Positions 23,083 through 30,079 of a stretch of 34,088 bases of DNA are shown here, one piece after another. The DNA is taken from the NCBI GenBank assembly GCA_028711365.1, contig JAQTSI010000009.1, positions 1 to 34,088 on the forward strand, given 5' to 3'. This stretch comes from Methylococcaceae bacterium (GTDB taxonomy: Bacteria > Pseudomonadota > Gammaproteobacteria > Methylococcales > Methylococcaceae). Made by a program: the position numbers and the translations under genes. Each line of letters opens with the position of its first letter. The first letter of the stretch is position 1. The notes below the pieces were generated by a model. It worked only from the letters and a program-made list of their open reading frames with translations, did no database searches and was not told the DNA's origin.

Positions 23083-25002
23083 CTATATACCGATCCGCGC
23101 ATAGAGAAGCGATCCCAGCACCTTCAGCCCATCCAAGCCGGAAGGATCTTTCTGCTTATAAATCCTCACCTGTCTTTGCTCGTTGAAAAGACTCATGGCC
23201 CGCTCCATCTGCTTCTTCTCGCGCTGATTCAAGGCCCGGCACAGGATGCAGTCATTCGCAGGAGTAATCTGGTTAATGAAAACAGCGCTTGAATTGATGC
23301 CGAACCGGTACAAAGCTTGCGCCAATTCGGCGGTTTTATCCATGGCCAGATGGGTGGGAATGCTGGCCGTATACAACGCCGTTTGCGCCGGATCACGCAG
23401 CAGTTGACGCAGCAACTTGAGTTCGCGAGATAGCTTGACCAGGCGTTGCGAGAGACGAGGTAAACGCATCACCCGCCGATATTTGAGCAACAGGGAAAAA
23501 AACAGCTTCAACCAGTCACCGATCAACTCGGGCAACTCCAATAGCCGAAGCAGATGCCCGCTAGGCGCCGAATCGAGCACCACCATGTCATAATGACCGC
23601 CTCCCAAATGTTCCATGACCGAAGTCAGGGCCATGATCTCGTCCAATCCCGGCGGCGCCAGATCCAGCAGGTGCTCCATCACCTCGCGATCGAAGGTGAT
23701 ATCCAGATTAGGCAGGGTATCGGCCAGGAAGGCTTCCAGTTCCTTGCGGTACTCACGCCGAACAGCGGCAAAAGCGGCTTCGGCGTTGATTTCCTGGGCA
23801 TCCAGTCCGGGCATGACCATACTGGGATGCTCTTGCACCGCTACCCCTAAGCAATCACTGAGTGAATGAGCCGGATCCAGGGAAAACAAGAGTATCCGCA
23901 AGTTGGGGTATTCGCCGCGCAAACGCAGGGCCGTGGCGCAGGCCAAGGTGGTTTTGCCCACCCCGCCTTTTCCGACGAAGATCAGCAATCGAAGCGTAGC
24001 GGGCGGTAATGGGATGGGCTCCTCGACTGTGGCGGGTAAGTCGATCGGGATTTCGGGTGTCGGTTCAGCCTCGTCGAGGCGATGGATTTGAGACCACATG
24101 CCGTTAAGCGCCTCGCCGCGAGGTTCTTCCGGGAATAAAGGCAATGTCCACAGATCCGTTTTCTTAGGCAGTCGGCCCGCAGCCCCTTCGAGGGCGAGCC
24201 ATTGCCGCCTACGTCCGGCGCTGCAGACAGGACAGTCACTGACCGGTAGCAATTGATTAACCACCACATCCGTCATGGGAATCTTCCTTCTACTCAATTC
24301 CCGCGCCAAATCGACGGTTTCGTCCACAATCAAAACCTCGCCCTGCATGACGATCACAAACCGGCACAATCTAGGGTCCGTCATGGACTTTTGCATCGTC
24401 TTCACGGAATCGTCCATCTCCAGAAGAAAACGGTCCAAATGGTCCAGTCTGTTGTCACCGCTAAAATGCCGACGGATATAGCGATGTTTGGCTAGAAGGG
24501 TATCCAGGGCGATGAGCCAGCGCCGGATCAACTCCGGCATTTCCAATAATCTCAGAGTATGTCCGGTAGGCGCCGTGTCGACGATAAGGCAATCATAGCG
24601 GTCCTGTTTCAGACAATCGGCGATTTCGATATAGGCCGCCACCTCATCCATACCCGGCAAGGATAGATTCATCAGATCCCGTAGGTCATCCTGATCCAGG
24701 AAGGTTCCACGCGCGGCGATTTCATTCAATACGGGGTCATATCGAGCTTTGAAAGCCTGCAATGAAGCGGAGGCATCCAATTCCCGCACTTGCAAATTTT
24801 CCGGCAGGACCCAATCACCGAATACATCCAAAAGGGAATGGGCAGGATCCGTCGAAACCAGTAAAAACGATTTTTGCGCTTGTTCTTCCGCCAGTTTCAA
24901 AGCCGTCGCACAAGCACAGGTGGTCTTTCCTACCCCTCCCTTTCCGCCGAAAAACACCAACTTCAGAACAGTATCCCTCAAAAACGCGGGGGAAACTTTC
25001 AT
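23083..25002 (-). CDS. Tandem ArsA/Get3-like ATPase
   Basis: A 639-residue pseudo-dimer of two ArsA/GET3-type halves (about 12-300 and 333-639). Each half has a deviant P-loop with signature lysine, GKGGVGKTT (20-28 and 344-352), a STDPAHSL/SLDPAHSL switch, a PGMDE/PGLDE segment and DTAPTGHTLRLL/DSAPSGHLLRLL. Each half also carries a CxxC, C257/C260 and C585/C588, in a place comparable to the zinc CxxC of Get3. Get3 delivers hydrophobic tail-anchored proteins; ArsA drives arsenite efflux. No ars genes are nearby and the gene is embedded between gvpG (4-bp overlap) and a GvpA-family gene, so a chaperone-like role for gas-vesicle proteins is more plausible (inference). Confidence 0.92.
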   Translation of the reverse strand: MKVSPAFLRDTVLKLVFFGGKGGVGKTTCACATALKLAEEQAQKSFLLVSTDPAHSLLDVFGDWVLPENLQVRELDASASLQAFKARYDPVLNEIAARGTFLDQDDLRDLMNLSLPGMDEVAAYIEIADCLKQDRYDCLIVDTAPTGHTLRLLEMPELIRRWLIALDTLLAKHRYIRRHFSGDNRLDHLDRFLLEMDDSVKTMQKSMTDPRLCRFVIVMQGEVLIVDETVDLARELSRRKIPMTDVVVNQLLPVSDCPVCSAGRRRQWLALEGAAGRLPKKTDLWTLPLFPEEPRGEALNGMWSQIHRLDEAEPTPEIPIDLPATVEEPIPLPPATLRLLIFVGKGGVGKTTLACATALRLRGEYPNLRILLFSLDPAHSLSDCLGVAVQEHPSMVMPGLDAQEINAEAAFAAVRREYRKELEAFLADTLPNLDITFDREVMEHLLDLAPPGLDEIMALTSVMEHLGGGHYDMVVLDSAPSGHLLRLLELPELIGDWLKLFFSLLLKYRRVMRLPRLSQRLVKLSRELKLLRQLLRDPAQTALYTASIPTHLAMDKTAELAQALYRFGINSSAVFINQITPANDCILCRALNQREKKQMERAMSLFNEQRQVRIYKQKDPSGLDGLKVLGSLLYARIGI

Positions 25003-25430
25003 TCTTTCACATCTCGCGGAGCCTCCCGGCCTGAATCTTCATCCTCGTCATCCTCGTCATCCTCGTCATCCTCGTCATCCTCGTCATCCTCGTCGTCCTC
25101 GTCGTCCTCGTCGTCCTCGTCGTCCTCGTCGTCCTCGTCGTCCTCGTCGTCCTCGTCGTCCTCGTCGTCCTCGTCGTCCTCGTCGTCCTCGTCGTCCTCG
25201 ATGTCATCTTCTTCCAGAGCATCCAACCGGTCCAGCAGTTGGCGTTCCTGTTGTTCGAATTCCTCTTCCGTAATCTGTCCAGTCTCCAACATCATGTAAA
25301 GTTCGGTAAGATTTTCCCGAATACTATCGGCCTCGCCTTCCAACTCCTCCTCGGCGATATCGTGGATCTGCCTGAAAATCCAATTGATTCCCTTGACCGG
25401 AAAAAACAGGATATCATCCACTAGCAGCAT
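24999..25430 (-). CDS. gvpG: GvpG with long acidic Asp/Glu repeat tail
   Basis: A 143-residue protein. Residues 1-75 are a normal GvpG: MLLVDDILFFPVKGINWIF, EEELEGEADSIRENL and GQITEEEFEQQERQLLDRLD. GvpG is a small assembly protein that interacts with the GvpF/L group. The rest is a nearly pure Glu-Asp-Asp repeat of about 55 residues followed by a short hydrophilic end. Normal GvpG proteins are roughly 80-100 residues, so the tail is an expansion. GGTGAG upstream supports the ATG at 25430; the stop overlaps the start of the ArsA-like gene (ATGA). Confidence 0.92.
   Translation of the reverse strand: MLLVDDILFFPVKGINWIFRQIHDIAEEELEGEADSIRENLTELYMMLETGQITEEEFEQQERQLLDRLDALEEDDIEDDEDDEDDEDDEDDEDDEDDEDDEDDEDDEDDEDDEDDEDDEDDEDDEDDEDEDSGREAPRDVKE
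25041..25200. repeat. 9-bp microsatellite inside gvpG
   Basis: Six units of ATCCTCGTC (25041-25094) are followed by eleven units of GTCCTCGTC (25095-25193) and a partial unit. It is read on the - strand as an Asp/Glu repeat. The two blocks differ by one base per unit, indicating expansion in two phases. Nine bases keep the frame, so copy-number change would alter tail length without breaking the gene. Confidence 0.95.
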
Positions 25431-25439
25431 TTTCTCACC

Positions 25440-26255
25440 CTAATCCGGATGAGCGGCATTGCTAGCCATGGCCTTGCTTTTGCTGGATGATGGCGCCTGC
25501 AAATCCAGGCGGACAAAATTATGCGGCGCCCATGGGCCTGTATAATCAAACAGATAGATATTATCGAACAATTTCGAGGCCTGAAAAACACCCTTGCCGA
25601 ATTCCTCCATTCGGTTGCGCTCGACCAAGCAGGCAAGATTCATGACATCCTTCTCTTTCTTGACCGGATTCTCGATGATATCTTCGCAATAATCGTCTAA
25701 AACATCCCTCACCTTTTCCGTGAATTCCCGACGGTCGGCGCTACGCAGAGATTCGTATAAGCGTCCGAGTTCGATCTTCTGATCCCTTCGCACATTGTCG
25801 CTTTTTCCCCATATTTCATCCCGAGCTTCGCGTAATACCGGATGCGTGGCGATGAAATATTCATAGATATTGGCGATATCCCAGGATACTCTCAAACCCA
25901 TCTCAACGCGACCATTCAAACGTTCGAAATGCTCTTTGATGCTGTTCCGATTGGTTTCCAGGAGTTTTCGCACCGCCTCGGCGTTGCGGGCAATCACCCC
26001 GAAACGCATCGGCAATACCGTCTTCTCTTCCATCAGATAATGCAAAACAGACTGATGGGCGGTGATATTGCGTCTTTCAGGACGCACGCGCTGGCTGAGT
26101 GTATCACTAACCACTGCCCTCAAACCATCATGATCGATAGCATAAATGGCGGACGATTCCAAACCCTTGACTTTGTAACTGGGAGGCGAACTTTCAGCCG
26201 CACAGAGGGCATAAAGGATTTTTGCTCGATGACTATTGGATTTATTGGCATCCAC
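25440..26255 (-). CDS. gvpF: GvpF gas-vesicle protein
   Basis: A 271-residue GvpF/L-family protein with ILYALCAAE at the N-terminus, VLPMRFGVIA in the centre, a helical middle and the terminal motif YTGPWAPHNFV, followed by about 20 extra hydrophilic residues. GvpF binds GvpA and is found at the gas-facing surface or in nucleation complexes. The start is GTG at 26255 with GGGAG 6 bp upstream; it overlaps the preceding small gene by 14 bp. GvpG follows 9 bp after the stop. It is the first of three GvpF/L proteins in the cluster. Confidence 0.92.
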   Translation of the reverse strand: MDANKSNSHRAKILYALCAAESSPPSYKVKGLESSAIYAIDHDGLRAVVSDTLSQRVRPERRNITAHQSVLHYLMEEKTVLPMRFGVIARNAEAVRKLLETNRNSIKEHFERLNGRVEMGLRVSWDIANIYEYFIATHPVLREARDEIWGKSDNVRRDQKIELGRLYESLRSADRREFTEKVRDVLDDYCEDIIENPVKKEKDVMNLACLVERNRMEEFGKGVFQASKLFDNIYLFDYTGPWAPHNFVRLDLQAPSSSKSKAMASNAAHPD

Positions 26256-26454
26256 AAGATACTCCCGGTCTGATTTTCCGACGATCGATCTTCAGGCTAA
26301 AAAGCAATTCTCTGTTCAAACGCCGAAATTCTTCCTGACAGATACGACCGAAATCCGGAAGAATTTGTGATACCCCCGTCGAGTGGATACAGCTATGAAA
26401 GCTTCTCACCATGCGATGGGTACGAATATGGGCACTGTTGCGAACGCTGTTCAT
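26242..26454 (-). CDS. Small basic 70-aa protein in the gvp operon
   Basis: Not recognised. The ATG at 26454 has a strong AGGAG 6 bp upstream, begins 10 bp after the previous stop and overlaps gvpF by 14 bp, all typical of a real operon gene. The sequence is basic and Cys-containing (RSFHSCIHSTGV, ILPDFGRICQEEFRRLNREL) with a likely helix in the second half. No membrane segment. It might be a cluster-specific accessory protein; the alternative is a leader ORF for gvpF. Confidence 0.65.
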   Translation of the reverse strand: MNSVRNSAHIRTHRMVRSFHSCIHSTGVSQILPDFGRICQEEFRRLNRELLFSLKIDRRKIRPGVSCGCQ

Positions 26455-26464
26455 GCCACTCTCC

Positions 26465-26776
26465 TCAATATTTAATGCGAAATCCTGGGGCTTTCTTTTC
26501 AGAAATGCCTATCTTGATCTTGCTTTCGGCCAAAGAGTCGATTGCGCCAGCTTCGGTGAGGAGAATTCTCTTTTCCCTATCGATATCGGCGATACGGCTG
26601 TCGATGTCGGCGATACGGCGGGAAGCGGCTTCTCGCTCCCGTTCCCGTCGCCACCGCTCTAGCTCCAACGCCCCGACTTGGAAATAGTCCCGATAAGTCT
26701 GATGCTCGCGCTTTGTTCGTCCGGAATGGGTCTTGATATCCGAAATCGTGCGTGGTGGTCTGGTGCGTATTGCCAT
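26465..26776 (-). CDS. 103-aa coiled-coil protein in the gvp operon
   Basis: A hydrophilic protein: a basic N-terminus (MAIRTRPPRTISDIKTHSG), then about 50 residues of predicted coiled coil rich in Arg and Glu (ELERWRREREREAASRRIAD, repeated RIADID). It lies directly after gvpN, where Serratia has gvpV (from memory; not compared). No known domain. The ATG at 26776 has a weak AGG 6 bp upstream; a GTG 12 bp earlier overlaps the gvpN stop and is an alternative. Function unknown; a scaffold or GvpC-like accessory is possible. Confidence 0.8.
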   Translation of the reverse strand: MAIRTRPPRTISDIKTHSGRTKREHQTYRDYFQVGALELERWRREREREAASRRIADIDSRIADIDREKRILLTEAGAIDSLAESKIKIGISEKKAPGFRIKY

Positions 26777-26784
26777 GATGCCTA

Positions 26785-27780
26785 TCACTCCACTATCTTG
26801 ATTTTTCCGACGGATCTCCTAACCGGCTCGGCCCCTACTGGTGGGCAAACCTTGCGGATGACGTCATCCACCATCTCGTGGAAAACCGATCGTCCGGCGT
26901 GCTGTATTTTGGCGGTTTCCATACTCAACACGTCATAACACACGGCATGGAATAACTTGTCGCCATAACGTGGATTGATACCTTGCAGATGAAGTACTCG
27001 TGCAATGGCGATACCCGCGCGTAGGCTGGGTCTTGTTTTGCTATCATTCCCTCGCAGCTCCCTCACGATATCCACGATATAACCGGCTTCCCTGGCTTCC
27101 AGTTCGGTACGAGATTGTAATATCTGCAGTTCGGTATCGCGGTCCGGGTGCCCTAGCCTGATGGTTATCATGCGATCCATCAGAGCGTCCTGCGTCTTGT
27201 GGGTGCCCGCATATTCCTCGGGGTTCGAGGTGAAGACAGCGCGAAAACAGGGATGCACATCCATGTATCCTTCGCCGGCGCCACGAAGACCCGGCAAATT
27301 CAAAATCCCTTCCGACAAAACCGAGAGCAGCACGTTATTGGTTTCCGCCCGCGAACGGTTGAATTCGTCATAGATCAACATATCGCCCTTGCGGCAAGCG
27401 GTAGTCAGACGGTTATCCACCCATACCCGGCGCATTTCCTCTTCGGTTTTCAAAACCGAGTGAATGAAATTATCAACCAATTTGCTTTTTCGGTAACCGA
27501 CATCTTTCCCTGTCAGATCGGAACTCACGAATTCCTCGTTTCCCTGCATCAATGTCACGTCGCGTCCCCATGTGGCCGCCAAATGGAATGCCAAGGTCGT
27601 TTTTCCGGTGCCGGAGGGACCGGCAAAATGCACCGGATAACCGGCGTGAAGATAAATCAATGCCCGGTCGATAATCTCTTTTACATAAGAGGTGGAGACA
27701 AAATAATCGCTCGCTTCCGGAGCGATACGATCATATTCCAGTGCGGAATGCAAGCTCGAAACTGTGCTTTGTTCACTCAT
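26785..27780 (-). CDS. gvpN: GvpN, MoxR-type AAA+ ATPase
   Basis: A 331-residue GvpN. Walker A is GPSGTGKT (54-61), the following QGNEEF/SSDLTG region and Walker B-like DMLIYDEFNRS are typical, and FTSNPEEYAG is the sensor 1 segment. GvpN is a MoxR/NorQ-like ATPase that is needed for enlargement of gas vesicles and works with GvpA and GvpC. AGGA is present about 10 bp before the ATG. It is the third gene after gvpA and gvpC, as in many clusters. Confidence 0.95.
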   Translation of the reverse strand: MSEQSTVSSLHSALEYDRIAPEASDYFVSTSYVKEIIDRALIYLHAGYPVHFAGPSGTGKTTLAFHLAATWGRDVTLMQGNEEFVSSDLTGKDVGYRKSKLVDNFIHSVLKTEEEMRRVWVDNRLTTACRKGDMLIYDEFNRSRAETNNVLLSVLSEGILNLPGLRGAGEGYMDVHPCFRAVFTSNPEEYAGTHKTQDALMDRMITIRLGHPDRDTELQILQSRTELEAREAGYIVDIVRELRGNDSKTRPSLRAGIAIARVLHLQGINPRYGDKLFHAVCYDVLSMETAKIQHAGRSVFHEMVDDVIRKVCPPVGAEPVRRSVGKIKIVE

Positions 27781-27811
27781 GAAAGATATTCCTACTCAAA
27801 TTGGCTCGAGT

Positions 27812-27872
27812 CTTTGCTAAAAAAGCAAAGGAAATGGTGCAGCTATTCTGAAAATATTTCCCATACTGCACC
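27812..27872 (-). terminator. Two hairpins between gvpC and gvpN
   Basis: GGTGCAG (27836-27842) pairs with CTGCACC (27866-27872) across a 23-base loop, and CTTTGC/GCAAAG (27812-27830) forms a second stem. They lie in the 124-bp gvpC-gvpN gap. There is no U-run, so attenuation or mRNA processing that sets the gvpAC to gvpN ratio is more likely than full termination. Confidence 0.35.
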
Positions 27873-27904
27873 TTTTCCACCGCAACCCCTGTCGATCAAT
27901 CAAT

Positions 27905-28969
27905 TCAAACCTCGTCTGGCTTTTTATCCGACTTAGCCTCGGCATCCGGTGACTGACGTTTTTTTCGCGGTTTCTCGCTTTCCCCGGCTTGTTTGGAGGA
28001 GAGACTACCCCATAAACCGCGTGGCTCCTCTTGAACTGGAGGCATCCCCTCGCCCTGTCCCGGCGGACTGACCATCGGAGCGGTTTCCTGTACTACGGAC
28101 GCGGGTTCGGCGATCTCCTCGAACTTGACCACGACTGGCGGAGGGGGAGCGACCACTTCTTCGGTGACGCGAATCGCTAGCTTAGGAGGTTCACTTTTTT
28201 TTTTCGACGCAGCTAGACCGAAAAATGCGTCGTGGGCGGCGGATCTATCCTGCGAAGTCTCGCGGATGAATGCAGCCACACCATTGGCCAGGTTGGACAT
28301 GAAAGCGGCTCGCTCATCACTCGTGCTCTTGGCCATGGCCATGCGGGCCTCGTGATAAGATTCAAGCTGTTTGGAAACCTCTTCGGCAACCGTTTTGACG
28401 AATTGGTTTCTTTCCTCGGCTGAGATTCGAGCCTTATTGGCGCGAGTGTTGTTAAAATCGGCCAACAGGGCACCGACTTGGGTTGCAAGTTCACTGACAA
28501 AATCCATCCGTTCCCGCGAACTGGCTTTCGCCATTTCACTGCGAGCCGAATGGTAATCCTCGAGCAAACCGGTTATATCCCGAGACAAATTGAACAGAAA
28601 TTCGGCTCTGTCTTTCGAAGTGCGCTCCGCCATTTCATTGTGGGCGGCATCGAATCCCGCCAACAGATTGGCGGTTTGTTTCGCGACATCGGCCACGAAA
28701 GCCGCGCGTTCTTCCCGTCCATGCCGGGCCATGTTTCGATGAGAGTGATTAAATTTATCCAGCAGGTTAAGAACATTGTTGGTATTTTCGGCGACGAATG
28801 CTTGTCGCGCCCGCGCATCCTGCTGCGCCGTGCTGGCACGGAAGGAAGCGAGTTCGGCAATCATCGTACTCACGCCCTTGGCACGAGCATGTTGCTGCGC
28901 CAGGCGTGTTTCACGGTCGCCATCGATCTGTTGACGCAAGCGCGCCATGTCTTCGGCTAAGCGGCCCAT
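27905..28969 (-). CDS. gvpC: GvpC, 33-residue-repeat outer-shell protein
   Basis: A 354-residue GvpC. Five consecutive 33-residue repeats start at residues 57, 90, 123, 156 and 189, each beginning with an aromatic-containing (A/E/D/Q)F(V/L) and ending near a basic-acidic (S/K)xERA or DRA. Partial copies lie on each side. GvpC helices bind the outside of the GvpA shell along its ribs and strengthen it. After about residue 250 comes a roughly 100-residue low-complexity tail, rich in Pro, Glu and Lys, that typical cyanobacterial GvpC lacks. AAGGAG lies 7 bp before the ATG. It is second in the operon, after gvpA. Confidence 0.92.
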   Translation of the reverse strand: MGRLAEDMARLRQQIDGDRETRLAQQHARAKGVSTMIAELASFRASTAQQDARARQAFVAENTNNVLNLLDKFNHSHRNMARHGREERAAFVADVAKQTANLLAGFDAAHNEMAERTSKDRAEFLFNLSRDITGLLEDYHSARSEMAKASSRERMDFVSELATQVGALLADFNNTRANKARISAEERNQFVKTVAEEVSKQLESYHEARMAMAKSTSDERAAFMSNLANGVAAFIRETSQDRSAAHDAFFGLAASKKKSEPPKLAIRVTEEVVAPPPPVVVKFEEIAEPASVVQETAPMVSPPGQGEGMPPVQEEPRGLWGSLSSKQAGESEKPRKKRQSPDAEAKSDKKPDEV

Positions 28970-29055
28970 TTGTGTTCTCCTTAATGTAGATGCGGTGCAT
29001 CATTCGTCTAAGCGTCGTTTCCAGCCCTAAGTTGGGCGGGAAGTTCCGGAAGTTC

Positions 29056-29081
29056 CCCGCCGCCGAATTCACAACGGCGGG
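29056..29081 (-). terminator. GC-rich hairpin between gvpA and gvpC
   Basis: CCCGCCG (29056-29062) pairs with CGGCGGG (29075-29081), 7 bp with a 12-base loop, about 20 bp after the gvpA stop. No U-run follows. It could stabilise a short gvpA message or attenuate read-through, as expected where gvpA must be made in large excess. Confidence 0.45.
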
Positions 29082-29099
29082 TCACCTTCGCCCTAGACT

Positions 29100-29318
29100 T
29101 TAGGCAGGAGCAGCCGCACTTGCGGTCAAGCCGATTGCTTCGGCATATTTCAGGTAGGTTTCTACGGAAGCGATAACGACGCGAGCTTCTACGGACAGCA
29201 GTTCGATACCTACCAGCGAAACCTTAACCCATGCATCGATTACGATGCCTTTGTCCAGAATCCGGTCGACAACTTCAGCCAGGCTGGACGAGTCAGTTGA
29301 TTTTTGAACTTTAGCCAT
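29100..29318 (-). CDS. gvpA: GvpA, main gas-vesicle shell protein
   Basis: A 72-residue Gvp[41 protein letters not shown] and [12 protein letters not shown] are the classic helix-strand-strand-helix core. It polymerises into the gas-permeable, water-excluding ribbed wall. AAGGAG lies 9 bp before the ATG at 29318. In-frame codons extend upstream to 29501 but look nothing like GvpA. It is the first gene of the - strand cluster. The Ala-rich C-terminus is normal. Confidence 0.97.
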   Translation of the reverse strand: MAKVQKSTDSSSLAEVVDRILDKGIVIDAWVKVSLVGIELLSVEARVVIASVETYLKYAEAIGLTASAAAPA

Positions 29319-29412
29319 GATGACGTACTCCTTCAGGTTAATTAGTATCAGCGCCAATGACAGATTGTCAGAGGTTCTTTGTGTGCAACATGATGCTGCC
29401 CGACCTGATAAG

Positions 29413-29430
29413 AACAAGTTGCATGCCACC
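29413..29430 (-). promoter_or_regulatory. Candidate sigma-54 promoter of gvpA
   Basis: On the - strand TGGCAT is followed by five bases and TTGT (TGGCATGCAACTTGTT), giving the GG-N10-G spacing of -24/-12 promoters. The -12 element reads GT instead of GC. A transcript would begin about 80 bases upstream of the gvpA ATG. The operon carries its own sigma-54 activator, which supports the call. Confidence 0.45.
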
Positions 29431-29777
29431 CCTAGTCCGAGGCGCAATCGCCTGGCGGGAAAAGCCGAGGACTTACTTACCCAAGGCACTGATATAACCA
29501 AGTTTTTTAGAATTCAGGCAATATCGAAGACCTTATCCGGCCAGCATTCAATGGACATTCCGGGCGATGAAAGCGGGCGATGCGAGAACAAACGGCCGCA
29601 GCGGCAAACGAAATCCATTCCTAAACCATGGCCGAAGCGCCATAATCCATGGCAACGATTCCATTGTTCGGGAATTTAAGAATTTTGGACAACGTTGAAG
29701 CTAACCATTCGAGAAATATCTAATAGACACTCAACCTGTTCAAGCGACCGCTACGGAAGGGGTCTAGCGGTTTGTAG
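29431..29777. other. Intergenic region upstream of gvpA
   Basis: No gene or recognisable repeat is supported. A short inverted repeat, AGGCG-CAAT-CGCCT, near 29440-29453 lies just upstream of the proposed promoter and might be part of an activator site. The rest shows nothing I can name. Confidence 0.5.
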
Positions 29778-29999
29778 CCGAGCGTTGCACGGGTCTTTCC
29801 AGTGACAGAAGACATCGCCCGGCAGACGGGAACGATGCGCGGCGAGTTCGGGAAACGCGGCAGCGTCCGTTCCCAGCCGGTTAAGCTGATCGACGCCACA
29901 GCCCAAGCCCACGCGCTTACCCTCGTCACCCGCAACATCCGAGACTTCGAGGGTTCCGGCATCGGCTTGCTCAACCCGTTCTCGACAGATTCGATGTGA
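29778..29999 (+). pseudogene. PIN-domain toxin remnant (VapC/FitB-like C-terminus)
   Basis: About 73 residues read RVFPVTEDIAR, RSQPVKLIDATAQAHALTLVTRN and IRDFEGSGIGLLNPF, the C-terminal half of a PIN-domain ribonuclease toxin. The retained acidic residue in LIDATA and the TRN-x-RDF stretch are the usual late motifs. An in-frame TAG at 29775-29777 precedes it, and the N-terminal half with the first catalytic Asp is missing, as is any antitoxin gene. It is likely a decayed toxin-antitoxin system. Confidence 0.7.
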
Positions 30000-30079
30000 G
30001 TACTAATTGTCGATTTAGTCTCACTTTTTTGTGGGACTTAACATAAAGGGGAATACAGATAAACAGAACATGAAGGCCG

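Noticed and set aside
23083..25002. Arsenite efflux ATPase (arsA)
   Set aside because: There is no arsB, arsD or arsR nearby, and the gene overlaps gvpG. The CxxC pairs fit a Get3-like role better, so the symbol was withheld.
24874..25299. Forward-strand poly-serine protein opposite gvpG
   Set aside because: It is the complement of the Asp/Glu microsatellite; GvpG on the other strand is clearly the real gene.
29369..29400. Second sigma-54-like site (GGGCAG...TTGCAC) upstream of gvpA
   Set aside because: The GG-to-GC spacing is 12 bases instead of 10, which is not tolerated by sigma-54 promoters.
29319..29501. Upstream extension of GvpA to 133 residues
   Set aside because: The extra residues are unlike any GvpA, and AAGGAG supports the ATG at 29318; the region fits an untranslated leader with a promoter.
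29720..29974. 84-residue reverse ORF opposite the PIN remnant
   Set aside because: The forward strand carries clear PIN motifs, and the reverse peptide resembles nothing.
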